From CAZBUB01 sp964494985 (GTDB taxonomy: Bacteria > Desulfobacterota > Desulfovibrionia > Desulfovibrionales > Desulfothermaceae), in assembly GCA_964494985.1 (NCBI GenBank), contig CAZBUB010000075.1:1-8908 (forward strand): 8,908 nt of DNA, given 5' to 3'. A program made the position numbers and the translations under genes. Shown here one piece after another: positions 1 through 5,896 of the stretch. Position 1 is the stretch's first letter. Each line of letters starts with the position of its first letter. Under the pieces are notes generated by a model. It searched no databases, was not told the origin of the DNA, and saw nothing but the letters and a program-made list of their open reading frames with translations.

Positions 1-714
1 CCTGCGGTTATGTGACCCTGGATGCCAAAGGGATTGTCACCAGGATCAATCTGACTGGAGTCAAACTTTTAGGCACTACCCGCAGAGGTTTGCCTACCCC
101 AATCCCCAGGCGACTGTGCTTTTCGGAGCCAGGCAGGAGTCAGAGCTTTTGGGCCTGCCTGCAGAGCGCACAAGACCAGCTTGTCCTGGTCCATGCCAGG
201 CAGGGCAGAAGAGGAGACTTTTTTGGTCAATGCCGAAAAGCTGCTGTGCTACACTATGCTCTCCAACCTGATTAAGAACGCGGTAGAAGCCACTCCTCCG
301 GGGGAAAAGGTGCTTATTTGCCTGGAGAAAGCAGATGCGGATCAGGCCAGGATTAGCATCCACAATCCAGAGGTGATCCCGGAAGAGGTTCAGCATAGAT
401 TCGGTCAAAGATACGTTACTGCAGGCAAGAAACAAGGCACTGGCCTGGGCGTATGCAGCGCCCGTTTGATTGCCGAGACCATGCAAGGCAGCTTCAGCTG
501 GCACTCTTCTGAGCAGGAGGGGACCTGGGTGAAAGTCACTTTGCCCAGGCCACCAGGCTGGCTGTATAAATGGTCCGGGCATTGCGGCTGATTGTCCTGG
601 CAAGGTTTGTGCAGTGAGTCTACTCATGTAGACAGGGAGAAGTTTTTCGAGGCTTGCATGGCCGATTACCTGACTAAGCCGGTGAGCTATGGTGAACAGC
701 TACAAAACATTTAG
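1..714 (+). pseudogene. Hybrid sensor histidine kinase remnant (PAS - HATPase - receiver tail)
   Basis: Three fragments of a PAS/histidine kinase/receiver protein survive in order. Bases 3-92 (third frame) read as the start of a PAS domain (YVTLDAKGIVTRINLTG, then VKLLG). Bases about 196-561 (first frame) read as a HATPase_c domain: N-box NLIKNAVEA near residue 30, counting from the ATG at 181, then RYVTAGKKQGTGLG and ARLIAE (G2 region), then EGTWVKVTLP. After a TGA at 589 the same frame continues as a receiver C-terminus, DREKFFEACMADYLTKPV (residues around the conserved Lys), ending at TAG 712. The HisKA dimerisation domain, the end of the PAS domain and most of the receiver, including its phospho-Asp, are missing. 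The PAS and HATPase parts lie in different frames. A functional kinase is therefore not expected. The order HATPase-receiver is the known layout of hybrid kinases. The left end may extend beyond the window. Confidence 0.8.
38..92 (+). repeat. Direct repeat copy A (PAS-coding segment)
   Basis: These 55 bases align without gaps to 2053-2107, with about 45 identities by eye and mostly transition differences. Both copies translate, in the equivalent frame, to a PAS core with the pattern TRI-LTGV-LL followed by RRGL. They are likely diverged copies of one kinase segment rather than a mobile repeat. Confidence 0.75.
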
Positions 715-737
715 CTCAAACAAAGGAGGGTAGTTAC

Positions 738-1982
738 ATGAGACACTGTAACTTGGTTGTTTTTATGGCCTTGATTTTCTTCATAGGTTCTATGGGCAGT
801 GCTTTTGCCGAACATCGGGCGGATTCGCTGACAATTTCTCCGATGCTCGGCGGCTGGGCACTGGACTCAGACCTGGACCTGGAAGATGATACGGCCCAGG
901 GTGTAGGTTTGGGGTACAATCTGACAGAAAATTGGGGTGTAGAGGGAGCTTTCTACCATCTGGATACAGAGGTCGAAAATAGCTCTACAGAGGTGAAAGG
1001 ATATTTGTATCGATTGGACGCCCTGTACCATCTCTTTCCTCAAAAGAGGCTGGTTCCCTATTTGGCCGCAGGGATCGGGGCATTTGAGTTTGATCCTGAA
1101 GGCACAGAAGACGATACCGAGTTTTCCACCAACTTCGGCGCAGGAATCAAGTACTTTTTGACAGAGTCTGTGGCCTTTCGGGCAGATGTGCGCGATGTCC
1201 TGACCCACCCTGAAAATAATCTGCTGTACACAGCCGGCTTGAGCATCTACTGGGGCGGTCAGACCAAGGAGGCCGCAGCTGACACGAGCCGTAAGGACAG
1301 CGATAATGACGGGGTCTACGATATGCAGGACCAGTGTCCTAACACCCCAGAAGGTGTAGAAGTGGACAGTAAGGGATGCGCCCGGGACAGTGACAGGGAT
1401 GGGGTGGCTGACTATATGGACGAATGTCCAGACACCCCGGACGGAGCCGAGGTTGATGACCAGGGTTGCGGCCTGGATTCCGACAACGACGGGGTGATAG
1501 ACTATGAGGATGAATGTCCCCAGACCCCGGCCAACGTACAGGTCGATGACAAGGGCTGTGCAGTAGATTCAGACGGAGATGGAGTTGCGGATCACAAAGA
1601 CGATTGCGAGAATACACCCCAGGGAGCTAGCGTAAACGAACATGGCTGTTGGGAGATTCAGGACCTGAGGTTTGAGCTGGACAAGGCTCAGATCAAAAAG
1701 AGATACTATGAAAATTTGAACAATGTAGTCACTATTCTGAACAAAAATCCTGGACTCAAGGTGGAGATCCAGGGCCACACGGACAGTCAGGGCACCAAAG
1801 ATTATAATCAGGACCTCTCTGAACAAAGGGCTAAGGCAGTGTACGAGTATCTGGTAAATCAGGGCATTGATTCAGATCGACTGAGCTATAAGGGCAATGG
1901 GGAGTCTCAACCGGTAGCCAGCAATGAGACCGCTCAAGGACGGGCCAAAAACCGTCGGGTGGAGTTAAAATCTATGTTCTAA
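738..1982 (+). CDS. OmpA-family outer membrane protein with four TSP3 repeats
   Basis: This 414-residue protein should link the outer membrane to peptidoglycan. Residues 1-24 form a signal peptide (cleavage after AFA). About 30-172 look like an 8-stranded OmpA-type beta-barrel: alternating hydrophobic strands, YNLTENWGVEGAF, YLAAGIGAFEF and a final strand ending in SIYWG. Residues 187-304 hold four 30-residue thrombospondin type 3 repeats of the form DSDxDGVxDxxDxCPxTP...GC, with eight evenly spaced Cys; these are known calcium-binding spacers in OmpA/OprF-like proteins. The OmpA C-terminal domain follows (about 308-414), with GHTDSQGTKDYNQDLSEQRA; D349 and R364 match the residues that hold diaminopimelate. 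GGAGG at 725-729 lies 8 bases before ATG 738. The gene is intact and has its own terminator, although kinase remnants flank it on both sides. Confidence 0.93.
   Translation: MRHCNLVVFMALIFFIGSMGSAFAEHRADSLTISPMLGGWALDSDLDLEDDTAQGVGLGYNLTENWGVEGAFYHLDTEVENSSTEVKGYLYRLDALYHLFPQKRLVPYLAAGIGAFEFDPEGTEDDTEFSTNFGAGIKYFLTESVAFRADVRDVLTHPENNLLYTAGLSIYWGGQTKEAAADTSRKDSDNDGVYDMQDQCPNTPEGVEVDSKGCARDSDRDGVADYMDECPDTPDGAEVDDQGCGLDSDNDGVIDYEDECPQTPANVQVDDKGCAVDSDGDGVADHKDDCENTPQGASVNEHGCWEIQDLRFELDKAQIKKRYYENLNNVVTILNKNPGLKVEIQGHTDSQGTKDYNQDLSEQRAKAVYEYLVNQGIDSDRLSYKGNGESQPVASNETAQGRAKNRRVELKSMF
1296..1649 (+). repeat. Four tandem 90-base TSP3 repeat units inside the ompA-like gene
   Basis: The units start at about 1296, 1386, 1476 and 1566, each coding 30 residues with one CP/CE and one GC cysteine. 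The calcium-ligand aspartates (DxDxDG) are kept in all four. The last unit is the most diverged: CENTP replaces CPxTP, and NEHGC replaces the VDxxGC-type end. DNA identity between units is moderate, so this is an old protein-level repeat and not a slippage-prone array. Confidence 0.9.
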
Positions 1983-1997
1983 AATCTTAGAGGCGAC

Positions 1998-2037
1998 GCC
2001 CCCTGTCTTCCGTGACGGATTACTGAAGACAGGGGGC
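1998..2037 (+). terminator. Terminator hairpin behind ompA-like gene
   Basis: A perfect 13-base inverted repeat, GCCCCCTGTCTTC (1998-2010) and GAAGACAGGGGGC (2025-2037), with a 14-base loop starts 15 bases after the ompA-like stop codon. The following AAGAATTTTCTGT is only weakly T-rich, so the uridine tract is poor, but the GC-rich stem and its position fit a rho-independent terminator. Confidence 0.8.
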
Positions 2038-2050
2038 AAGAATTTTCTGT

Positions 2051-2176
2051 AACACCAGGATCAAACTGACCGGGGTCAGGCTTTTAAACGCCATCCGCAG
2101 AGGTTTGTTCCATTCGGATCTAAGCCGGTTCTTATTACCAGATTCCAGGGACGACTTGCACAGGCTCCTAAGATAA
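2051..2176 (+). pseudogene. PAS-domain remnant (second kinase fragment)
   Basis: An open stretch of 41 codons without a plausible start ends at TAA 2174. It reads NTRIKLTGVRLLNAIRRGL, then a PAS tail SRFLLPDSRDDLHRLLR, which resembles the SRFI-PED-D segment of sulfate-reducer PAS kinases. It repeats the PAS piece at 38-92 and extends it further downstream. It begins right behind the ompA terminator. A different frame at 2192-2279 reads LASSQDEHDRAQNRWVERV, and its start resembles the end of a PAC motif in such kinases, so the remnant may run to about 2282 with a frameshift. That second part is a weak guess. Confidence 0.65.
2053..2107 (+). repeat. Direct repeat copy B (PAS-coding segment)
   Basis: This is the partner of the segment at 38-92, in the same orientation and about 2.0 kb away, with roughly 45 of 55 bases identical. 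The two copies bracket the ompA-like gene. Confidence 0.75.
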
Positions 2177-2298
2177 GCTTACTCCTACGGTGTAGCCGCT
2201 TGTCCAGCTAGCCAGCAGTCAGGATGAACACGACAGGGCCCAGAACAGGTGGGTTGAACGAGTCAAGGTGCTAGAGAAATAGCAAGGAGGTCGAGGAC

Positions 2299-2628
2299 AT
2301 GGGGAAGGGCAATACGAGTTTGGGGCTTCATGAGAATGTGGAAGCATTGTTGTGCTATGTGCTGGGCTGGCTGACTGGAATAGTTTTTTTGTTGTTAGAG
2401 AAAGAGAATCGATTTGTAAGGTTTCATGCAATGCAATCTCTTGTGGTTTTCCTCGGCTTGTTTATATTAAGCTTGTTTGCAGGAGTTGTTCCCATTATCG
2501 GTTCTTTGATATCTATCTTAATATTGCCTGTGTCAATATTTCTGTGGATTCTGCTGATGTTTAAAGCTTACCAGGGAGAAAAGTATAAGTTGCCATGGGT
2601 AGGGGATTTTGCAGACAGCAAGGTTTGA
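2299..2628 (+). CDS. DUF4870/UPF0132 small membrane protein
   Basis: This 109-residue protein matches the known UPF0132/DUF4870 family (Tic20-like fold, function unknown). The N-terminal half has the family signature: GLHENVEALLCYVLGWLTGI, then FLLLEKENRFVRFHAMQS. Three hydrophobic segments are visible at about 15-34, 47-66 and 67-90; the charged EKENRFVRFHA stretch lies between the first two. The tail GEKYKLPWVGDFAD is also family-typical. AAGGAGG at 2284-2290 sits 8 bases before ATG 2299. The next gene starts about 125 bases downstream on the same strand. I see no terminator between them, so co-transcription is possible. No partner defines its role. Confidence 0.87.
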   Translation: MGKGNTSLGLHENVEALLCYVLGWLTGIVFLLLEKENRFVRFHAMQSLVVFLGLFILSLFAGVVPIIGSLISILILPVSIFLWILLMFKAYQGEKYKLPWVGDFADSKV

Positions 2629-2752
2629 AAAAGATAGAAAAAGTCTAAAAAAAAGAGTCTTGATTTTCTAAATTCAGTATTTTGAATGCCCAACATATGT
2701 CCCCGGATTGATAGATAACTTCAAAATTGGCAAATGGCTCGAGGTGACAGAT

Positions 2753-3658
2753 ATGCAAGTCAGAGACGCTATCATTATCGGACAAGGGCCGGCCGGCCTC
2801 TCCTGTGCAATTTACACGGCTAGAGCCGGTCTGGACACACTGGTCCTCGGATGTGATCCCAAGGTGGCCGGAGACTATCATATAGACAATTATTTCGGCT
2901 TTCCCAACGGGATTTCTGGCAAGGAGCTCATTGATCTGGGATGTGACCATGCGGTCAAATTCGGTGTGGAGAGGAATTGCGAGAGGGTACTGGCCACACA
3001 CTCGGAGCAGGGAGAAAATCAGGAGCAGATTTTTAAAATAAAAACTGAACAAAATGAATATCACGGGCGTACGGTTGTCTTGGCTACCGGTGTTAGTCGA
3101 GTTCGGCCCGGGATCAATAATCTCTCTGATTACGAGGGGAAGGGGGTTTCCTATTGCGTAAGCTGCGATGCCTTTTTTTTCCGCAAGCAAAAGGTGTTGG
3201 TGGTAGGCGAAGGAGTTTTTGCCGCTAATCAGGCACTGGAGCTTAAGGAATATACTCCGTATGTCAGCATCTGTACCCAGGAGAAAAGCCTTGATATCCC
3301 GGAACATTATCAGCAGCTCTTGGAGCAAGCAGACATACCCGTCACCAACCGCAAAATTGTCAGCTTGCAAGGAGATCAAGTCCTGGAGAGGGCTGTTCTG
3401 AAGGATGGCTCCAGCCTGGATGTGGACGGTCTGTTCGTGGCCATGGGAGAGGCATCTTCTTTGGATTTTGCCTATTCTCTGGGTATTGTCACCAATAAGT
3501 TCTTCGTGGAGGCGGATCATAAGCAACGGACCAACGTTCCCGGTGTCTTCGCAGCCGGGGATTGCGTGGGTCGTTTTCTGCAGATCAGTGTCGCCGTGGG
3601 GGAAGGAGCTATTGCTGGGCGTTCAGCCATAAGCTACCTGAAGGGGCTAAATGGCTGA
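2753..3658 (+). CDS. Thioredoxin-reductase-like FAD/NAD(P) oxidoreductase
   Basis: This 301-residue flavoprotein has the thioredoxin reductase fold. The FAD-binding GQGPAG is at 10-15, GFPNGISGKEL at 49-59, ATG at 111-113, the redox disulfide CVSC at 135-138 (usually CATC), a second dinucleotide site VGEGVFAANQA at 151-161, and the FAD-binding AAGDC at 267-271. The usual NADPH signature HRRxxxR after the second site is absent (the sequence there is VSICTQEKSL), and GGGDSA is replaced by GEGVFA. NADPH use and thioredoxin as partner are therefore uncertain. ATG 2753 is preferred because GAGGTGA lies 5 bases upstream; an in-frame TTG at 2708 would add 15 residues but has no ribosome binding site. 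The 3' end overlaps the opposing DUF192 gene by 25 bases. Confidence 0.85.
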   Translation: MQVRDAIIIGQGPAGLSCAIYTARAGLDTLVLGCDPKVAGDYHIDNYFGFPNGISGKELIDLGCDHAVKFGVERNCERVLATHSEQGENQEQIFKIKTEQNEYHGRTVVLATGVSRVRPGINNLSDYEGKGVSYCVSCDAFFFRKQKVLVVGEGVFAANQALELKEYTPYVSICTQEKSLDIPEHYQQLLEQADIPVTNRKIVSLQGDQVLERAVLKDGSSLDVDGLFVAMGEASSLDFAYSLGIVTNKFFVEADHKQRTNVPGVFAAGDCVGRFLQISVAVGEGAIAGRSAISYLKGLNG

Positions 3659-4155
3659 TGGTGTATGCTATGCCATTGCAATCGCATTCCTGGTTTTATC
3701 TGTTTAGCCAAGTCAGAGTCAGCTCGCATTTCCAGTACATGTCGGCAATATATCGGGCTGGTTTTGGCTTCTGGTCTGTTCTGGTCCAATCCTGAGTGGT
3801 GGGGGAGGTTTCGATCCACCGCGATCACCCGCATCTGGTGGTCTAGAAAGAAAATATCCAGGTCAAAATGAGTTTGACGCATACAGAAGACTTTGAATCC
3901 TGAACTGGGATAGGAGAAAAACATCCCCTGATTGGGGGCAAATTGTTCTGGCCGGACATGGGACAGGCCTTGCACATGCTCAGAAGGTGTCCGGGCTATA
4001 AAAACGTGTATCTGTTGCCCTTGCGGCAGCACAAGCAGACCTTGCTCAAGGGTGGGCAATTGGCCGCAAGGGGCATAGCTATGCTGGGGGCCACCCCAAA
4101 GCAGGCAGGCCAGGAGCGAGATGATGAATGCTGTTTTGAGGAGATGAGCTCGCAT
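3634..4155 (-). CDS. Exported DUF192-domain protein
   Basis: This 173-residue protein carries a DUF192 domain (function unknown, often exported) at about 48-155. FIARTPSEHVQGLSHV, then NQGMFFSYP, FCMRQTHFDLDIFFLD and the late VLEM fit the family pattern V-A-T-E---GL-R / GMLFVFP / FWMKNT---LDI-FID / VLE. The N-terminus MRAHLLKTAFIISLLACLLWG is a signal sequence. LLAC could serve as an imperfect lipobox (Cys17), or cleavage could follow HSYA near residue 28. No strong ribosome binding site precedes ATG 4155. The gene converges on the flavoprotein gene and the last 25 bases overlap, with no terminator in between. Confidence 0.83.
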   Translation of the reverse strand: MRAHLLKTAFIISLLACLLWGGPQHSYAPCGQLPTLEQGLLVLPQGQQIHVFIARTPSEHVQGLSHVRPEQFAPNQGMFFSYPSSGFKVFCMRQTHFDLDIFFLDHQMRVIAVDRNLPHHSGLDQNRPEAKTSPIYCRHVLEMRADSDLAKQIKPGMRLQWHSIHHQPFSPFR

Positions 4156-4296
4156 TGACTCTTATGTACAACAGCCAGCACTTGGTCACAACCAAACCGC
4201 CCAAGAGCCTCGCGGAACCTCTGCCGGACCAGCGCATAGAGGCCTTGCGCCAGGGTCGGACATTAAAGTCCGGTGTTTGACAGGATTGTAAGGCGG
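4156..4296 (-). other. Possible unassigned coding remnant between UbiB fragment and DUF192 gene
   Basis: The minus strand is open in two overlapping frames here. One reads PLDTKQIHDKLTALQ and the other, from about 4258, reads TLAQGLYALVRQRFREALG followed by RFGCDQVLAVV. Both look protein-like in composition but match no family I recognise, and neither has a start. They may be fragments of the gene that once lay downstream of ubiB, joined by the event that truncated it, or they may be chance. Confidence 0.25.
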
Positions 4297-4815
4297 TTAG
4301 CTTATCATGGATCTGTTTGGTGTCCAATGGCTTATTTGGCTTGTGGCGGGTATACGGTGGATCTGGGCAATGGAAGCAGCAGCCAGAGGAGTCTGGTCGA
4401 ATTCCAAAAACAGATCCTGGATTGGCCTGCCCAATTCTTTTTCCACGATCTGCACAGCCTGGCTGGAAGGAAAGGGTGAAACGCTTTTTTGCAGTTTTTC
4501 CAGTTCCTTCTGCAGTTCTTTGGGAATCAGGTCCGGGCGATTGTTCAGGATTTGTCCCAGCTTTATGAAAGTTGGACCCAGCTCCTCCGCAACCATACGG
4601 ATTCGCTCCCACGTGTTGGCCTTACCCACAAGTTGGGCCTGACGCGGTGATGCTTTTCCGAACAATCTGCCCGCGAGCCGCAGGATCTTGCCGATGCCGG
4701 TCTGGTAGGCGATTTCATCAAAACCATAAGCAGCCAGGGTAGATAGAATTTTGCGATAGCGTTTGAATCTGAGCCGGCCTTTCCGGGTCAAAAGGCCCAG
4801 AATCCTCATCCGCAT
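4297..4815 (-). pseudogene. Truncated UbiB/AarF (ABC1) family kinase-like protein
   Basis: The first ~155 residues match the N-terminus of the UbiB/AarF/ABC1 atypical kinase family: the basic start RLRFKRYRKILSTLAAYGF, the KxGQ region GPTFIKLGQIL, RPDLIPKELQKELEKLQ and the alanine-rich loop PLAAASIAQIHR. The match then stops. After IAQIHR come about 20 unrelated residues and TAA at 4297. The family is usually about 450-560 residues, so the catalytic core is absent and the product should be inactive. AAGGAG about 8 bases upstream of ATG 4815 makes the start credible. The gene follows the coiled-coil stress protein on the same strand, with a stem-loop between them. Active family members support ubiquinone biosynthesis or lipid-related functions. 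Confidence 0.82.
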
Positions 4816-4880
4816 TGAACAACTCCTTATACATCTGGGTCGGCACGGAAAGGTTGTTGAAGGCCCATCGGTTCGGTTCA

Positions 4881-4907
4881 GCAGCGGCTGGAAGCACCAG
4901 CCGCTGC
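4881..4907 (-). other. Stem-loop between coiled-coil gene and truncated ubiB
   Basis: An 11-base perfect inverted repeat, GCAGCGGCTGG (4881-4891) and CCAGCCGCTGC (4897-4907), has a 5-base loop. It starts 17 bases after the stop of the upstream minus-strand gene. No T-run follows on either strand, so it is not a standard rho-independent terminator. It could protect the upstream mRNA end or set relative expression. Confidence 0.7.
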
Positions 4908-4923
4908 AACCGGTTAAAAACAG

Positions 4924-5214
4924 CTATTTTTTGAACTTAGCCGCTGCGTCACTGAAAGAAGACTTCATCGAATCCCATGCAGATTCCACACCCACTTTGA
5001 CCGAGCCCCACGCGCCTTCACTTGCCTCCGCGAGTTCAGCAAGCTTGGCCTTGCCATGTTCGATTTTGCCTTCCAATTCTTCGATCTCCTTGTTCAACTC
5101 CAATTGTGCATCCGCACTGGCTCCAGATGCCTTGGCCTTGAGCTTATCGAGCTCTGCTTGCCATTCGTCCAACTGGGCCTGCTTCTTCTGTTGGTAAAGT
5201 TCTTTTGCACTCAT
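4924..5214 (-). CDS. Small coiled-coil protein, sll1863-like stress response family
   Basis: This 96-residue, highly charged protein is rich in Ala, Glu and Lys. Residues about 5-65 form a predicted coiled coil with heptad-like spacing (LDEWQAELDKLKAK, KEIEELEGKIEHGKAKLAEL). The C-terminal part, EGAWGSVKVGVESAWDSM then FSDAAAKFKK, is amphipathic. The WxxxLxxLKAKA start and AWxxxKxGxExAWxxxKxxF end are typical of the small soluble family named after cyanobacterial sll1863, linked to stress conditions; molecular function is unknown. AAGGAG lies 7 bases before ATG 5214. It sits next to two tiny membrane proteins on the same strand. Confidence 0.75.
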   Translation of the reverse strand: MSAKELYQQKKQAQLDEWQAELDKLKAKASGASADAQLELNKEIEELEGKIEHGKAKLAELAEASEGAWGSVKVGVESAWDSMKSSFSDAAAKFKK

Positions 5215-5311
5215 TGTTTTCTCCTTTTTTGGTCAGTGATTATCAAAGAGCAATCCAATCCCCGTGTTCAGGACTGATTTTCGCAGTTGCAGATTGGCAG
5301 AGGTTTCGATA

Positions 5312-5446
5312 TCATCCAATCAACCTGAGAATACCGAATATGATCAGGTAGATGGCAACGATGTAGTTTAACAGTCTCGGAAAAATGAGGATCAGGATTC
5401 CTGAGATGAGCGCAATCAAAGGCTCAGGTTCCATATTCAGCTGCAT
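5312..5446 (-). CDS. DUF3096-type 44-residue membrane protein
   Basis: This short gene encodes 44 residues starting MQLNMEPEPLIALISGI and continuing ILIFPRLLNYIVAIYLII to GILRLIG. That is the DUF3096 pattern: a short polar start, then two hydrophobic stretches joined by PRLLNY. The product is almost entirely membrane-embedded and of unknown function. GGAGG lies 9 bases before ATG 5446. The gene is below usual size cut-offs and easily missed. It belongs to a minus-strand set of small stress-associated proteins between the hflKC remnant and the coiled-coil gene. Confidence 0.85.
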   Translation of the reverse strand: MQLNMEPEPLIALISGILILIFPRLLNYIVAIYLIIFGILRLIG

Positions 5447-5612
5447 TATTTTTACCCTCCTGTGGTGGTTTTTGAACCGCCTTGCCGTGACCCATGGCCG
5501 CCTCTCAAATCATGCCCGAGAATGGAGAATCTGGTGCTAGCAGGGATTTGACCTTGGCAATGATGATCGTAGTCCAAAGACATGTTGTTTTGAGCGGCAT
5601 GGCATCAATGGA
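5447..5612. other. Spacer between the two tiny membrane-protein genes
   Basis: This 166-base spacer has no recognisable gene. A 43-codon minus-strand frame from about 5582 ends in the ribosome binding site of the DUF3096 gene, but it has no ribosome binding site and an unconvincing His/Gly/Gln-rich product. It may hold the promoter for the downstream genes, but I could not pick clear -35/-10 boxes. Confidence 0.4.
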
Positions 5613-5762
5613 TCACACCCCCCGACGACCTTGAATAACCTGGATCAGCAACACTATGATGGCAATCACCAGCAGTGCATGAATGATCCCGCCCACGGTG
5701 TAGCCAGTCAATAATCCCAGCAACCAGAGCACCAATAGAATTACAAATATGGTCCAAAGCAT
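5613..5762 (-). CDS. lmo0937-type 49-residue membrane protein
   Basis: This 49-residue protein begins MLWTIFVILLVLWLLG, continues LLTGYTVGGIIHALLVI and ends with a basic tail QGRRGV. That is the characteristic sequence of the lmo0937 family: two transmembrane helices joined by TGYTxGGxIH. The family is widespread and often near stress genes, but its function is unknown. AAGGAGG lies 5 bases before ATG 5762, an excellent site. An imperfect inverted repeat lies at 5779-5806, in what would be its 5' untranslated region. Confidence 0.88.
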   Translation of the reverse strand: MLWTIFVILLVLWLLGLLTGYTVGGIIHALLVIAIIVLLIQVIQGRRGV

Positions 5763-5778
5763 AGTGGCCTCCTTACTG

Positions 5779-5806
5779 AACCCGTCAAATTTCTTTGAAC
5801 GGGGTT
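5779..5806 (-). other. Imperfect inverted repeat upstream of lmo0937-type gene
   Basis: On the minus strand AACCCCGTTCAAAG pairs with TTTGACGGGTT around a 3-base loop, with two single-base bulges. It lies just upstream of the AAGGAGG of the lmo0937-type gene and about 90 bases after the hflC remnant stop. It could be a terminator relic for hflKC or a 5'-UTR structure. Confidence 0.4.
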
Positions 5807-5896
5807 AATGGTTCTTTCCCCATGACTTTCAATAACCATCCTCCTTAGCCTGCTGCTGAGTGTATCTGAGCGCAAAAGGAATTTTTGCACTCGGCA

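Noticed and set aside
94..627. 177-codon minus-strand frame over the kinase remnant
   Set aside because: The plus strand here shows clear PAS, HATPase and receiver motifs; the antisense product has none.
2645..3526. 293-codon open frame on the minus strand
   Set aside because: It lies wholly antisense to the flavoprotein gene, has no family resemblance and no ribosome binding site; it mirrors the codon pattern of the real gene.
4079..4612. 177-codon minus-strand frame overlapping the ubiB fragment
   Set aside because: Its upper part is a shifted-frame shadow of the UbiB coding sequence; only the short 4156-4310 part is kept as a doubtful remnant.
4763..5197. 144-codon plus-strand frame over the coiled-coil gene
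   Set aside because: Leu/Ser/Ala-rich antisense shadow of the charged coiled-coil protein; no ribosome binding site.
5741..5839. Minus-strand ATG immediately after an AAGGAGG at 5840-5846
   Set aside because: The spacing is zero, and the next ATG is 16 bases away and opens only 12 codons, so no credible gene follows. It may be leftover from the hflKC operon.
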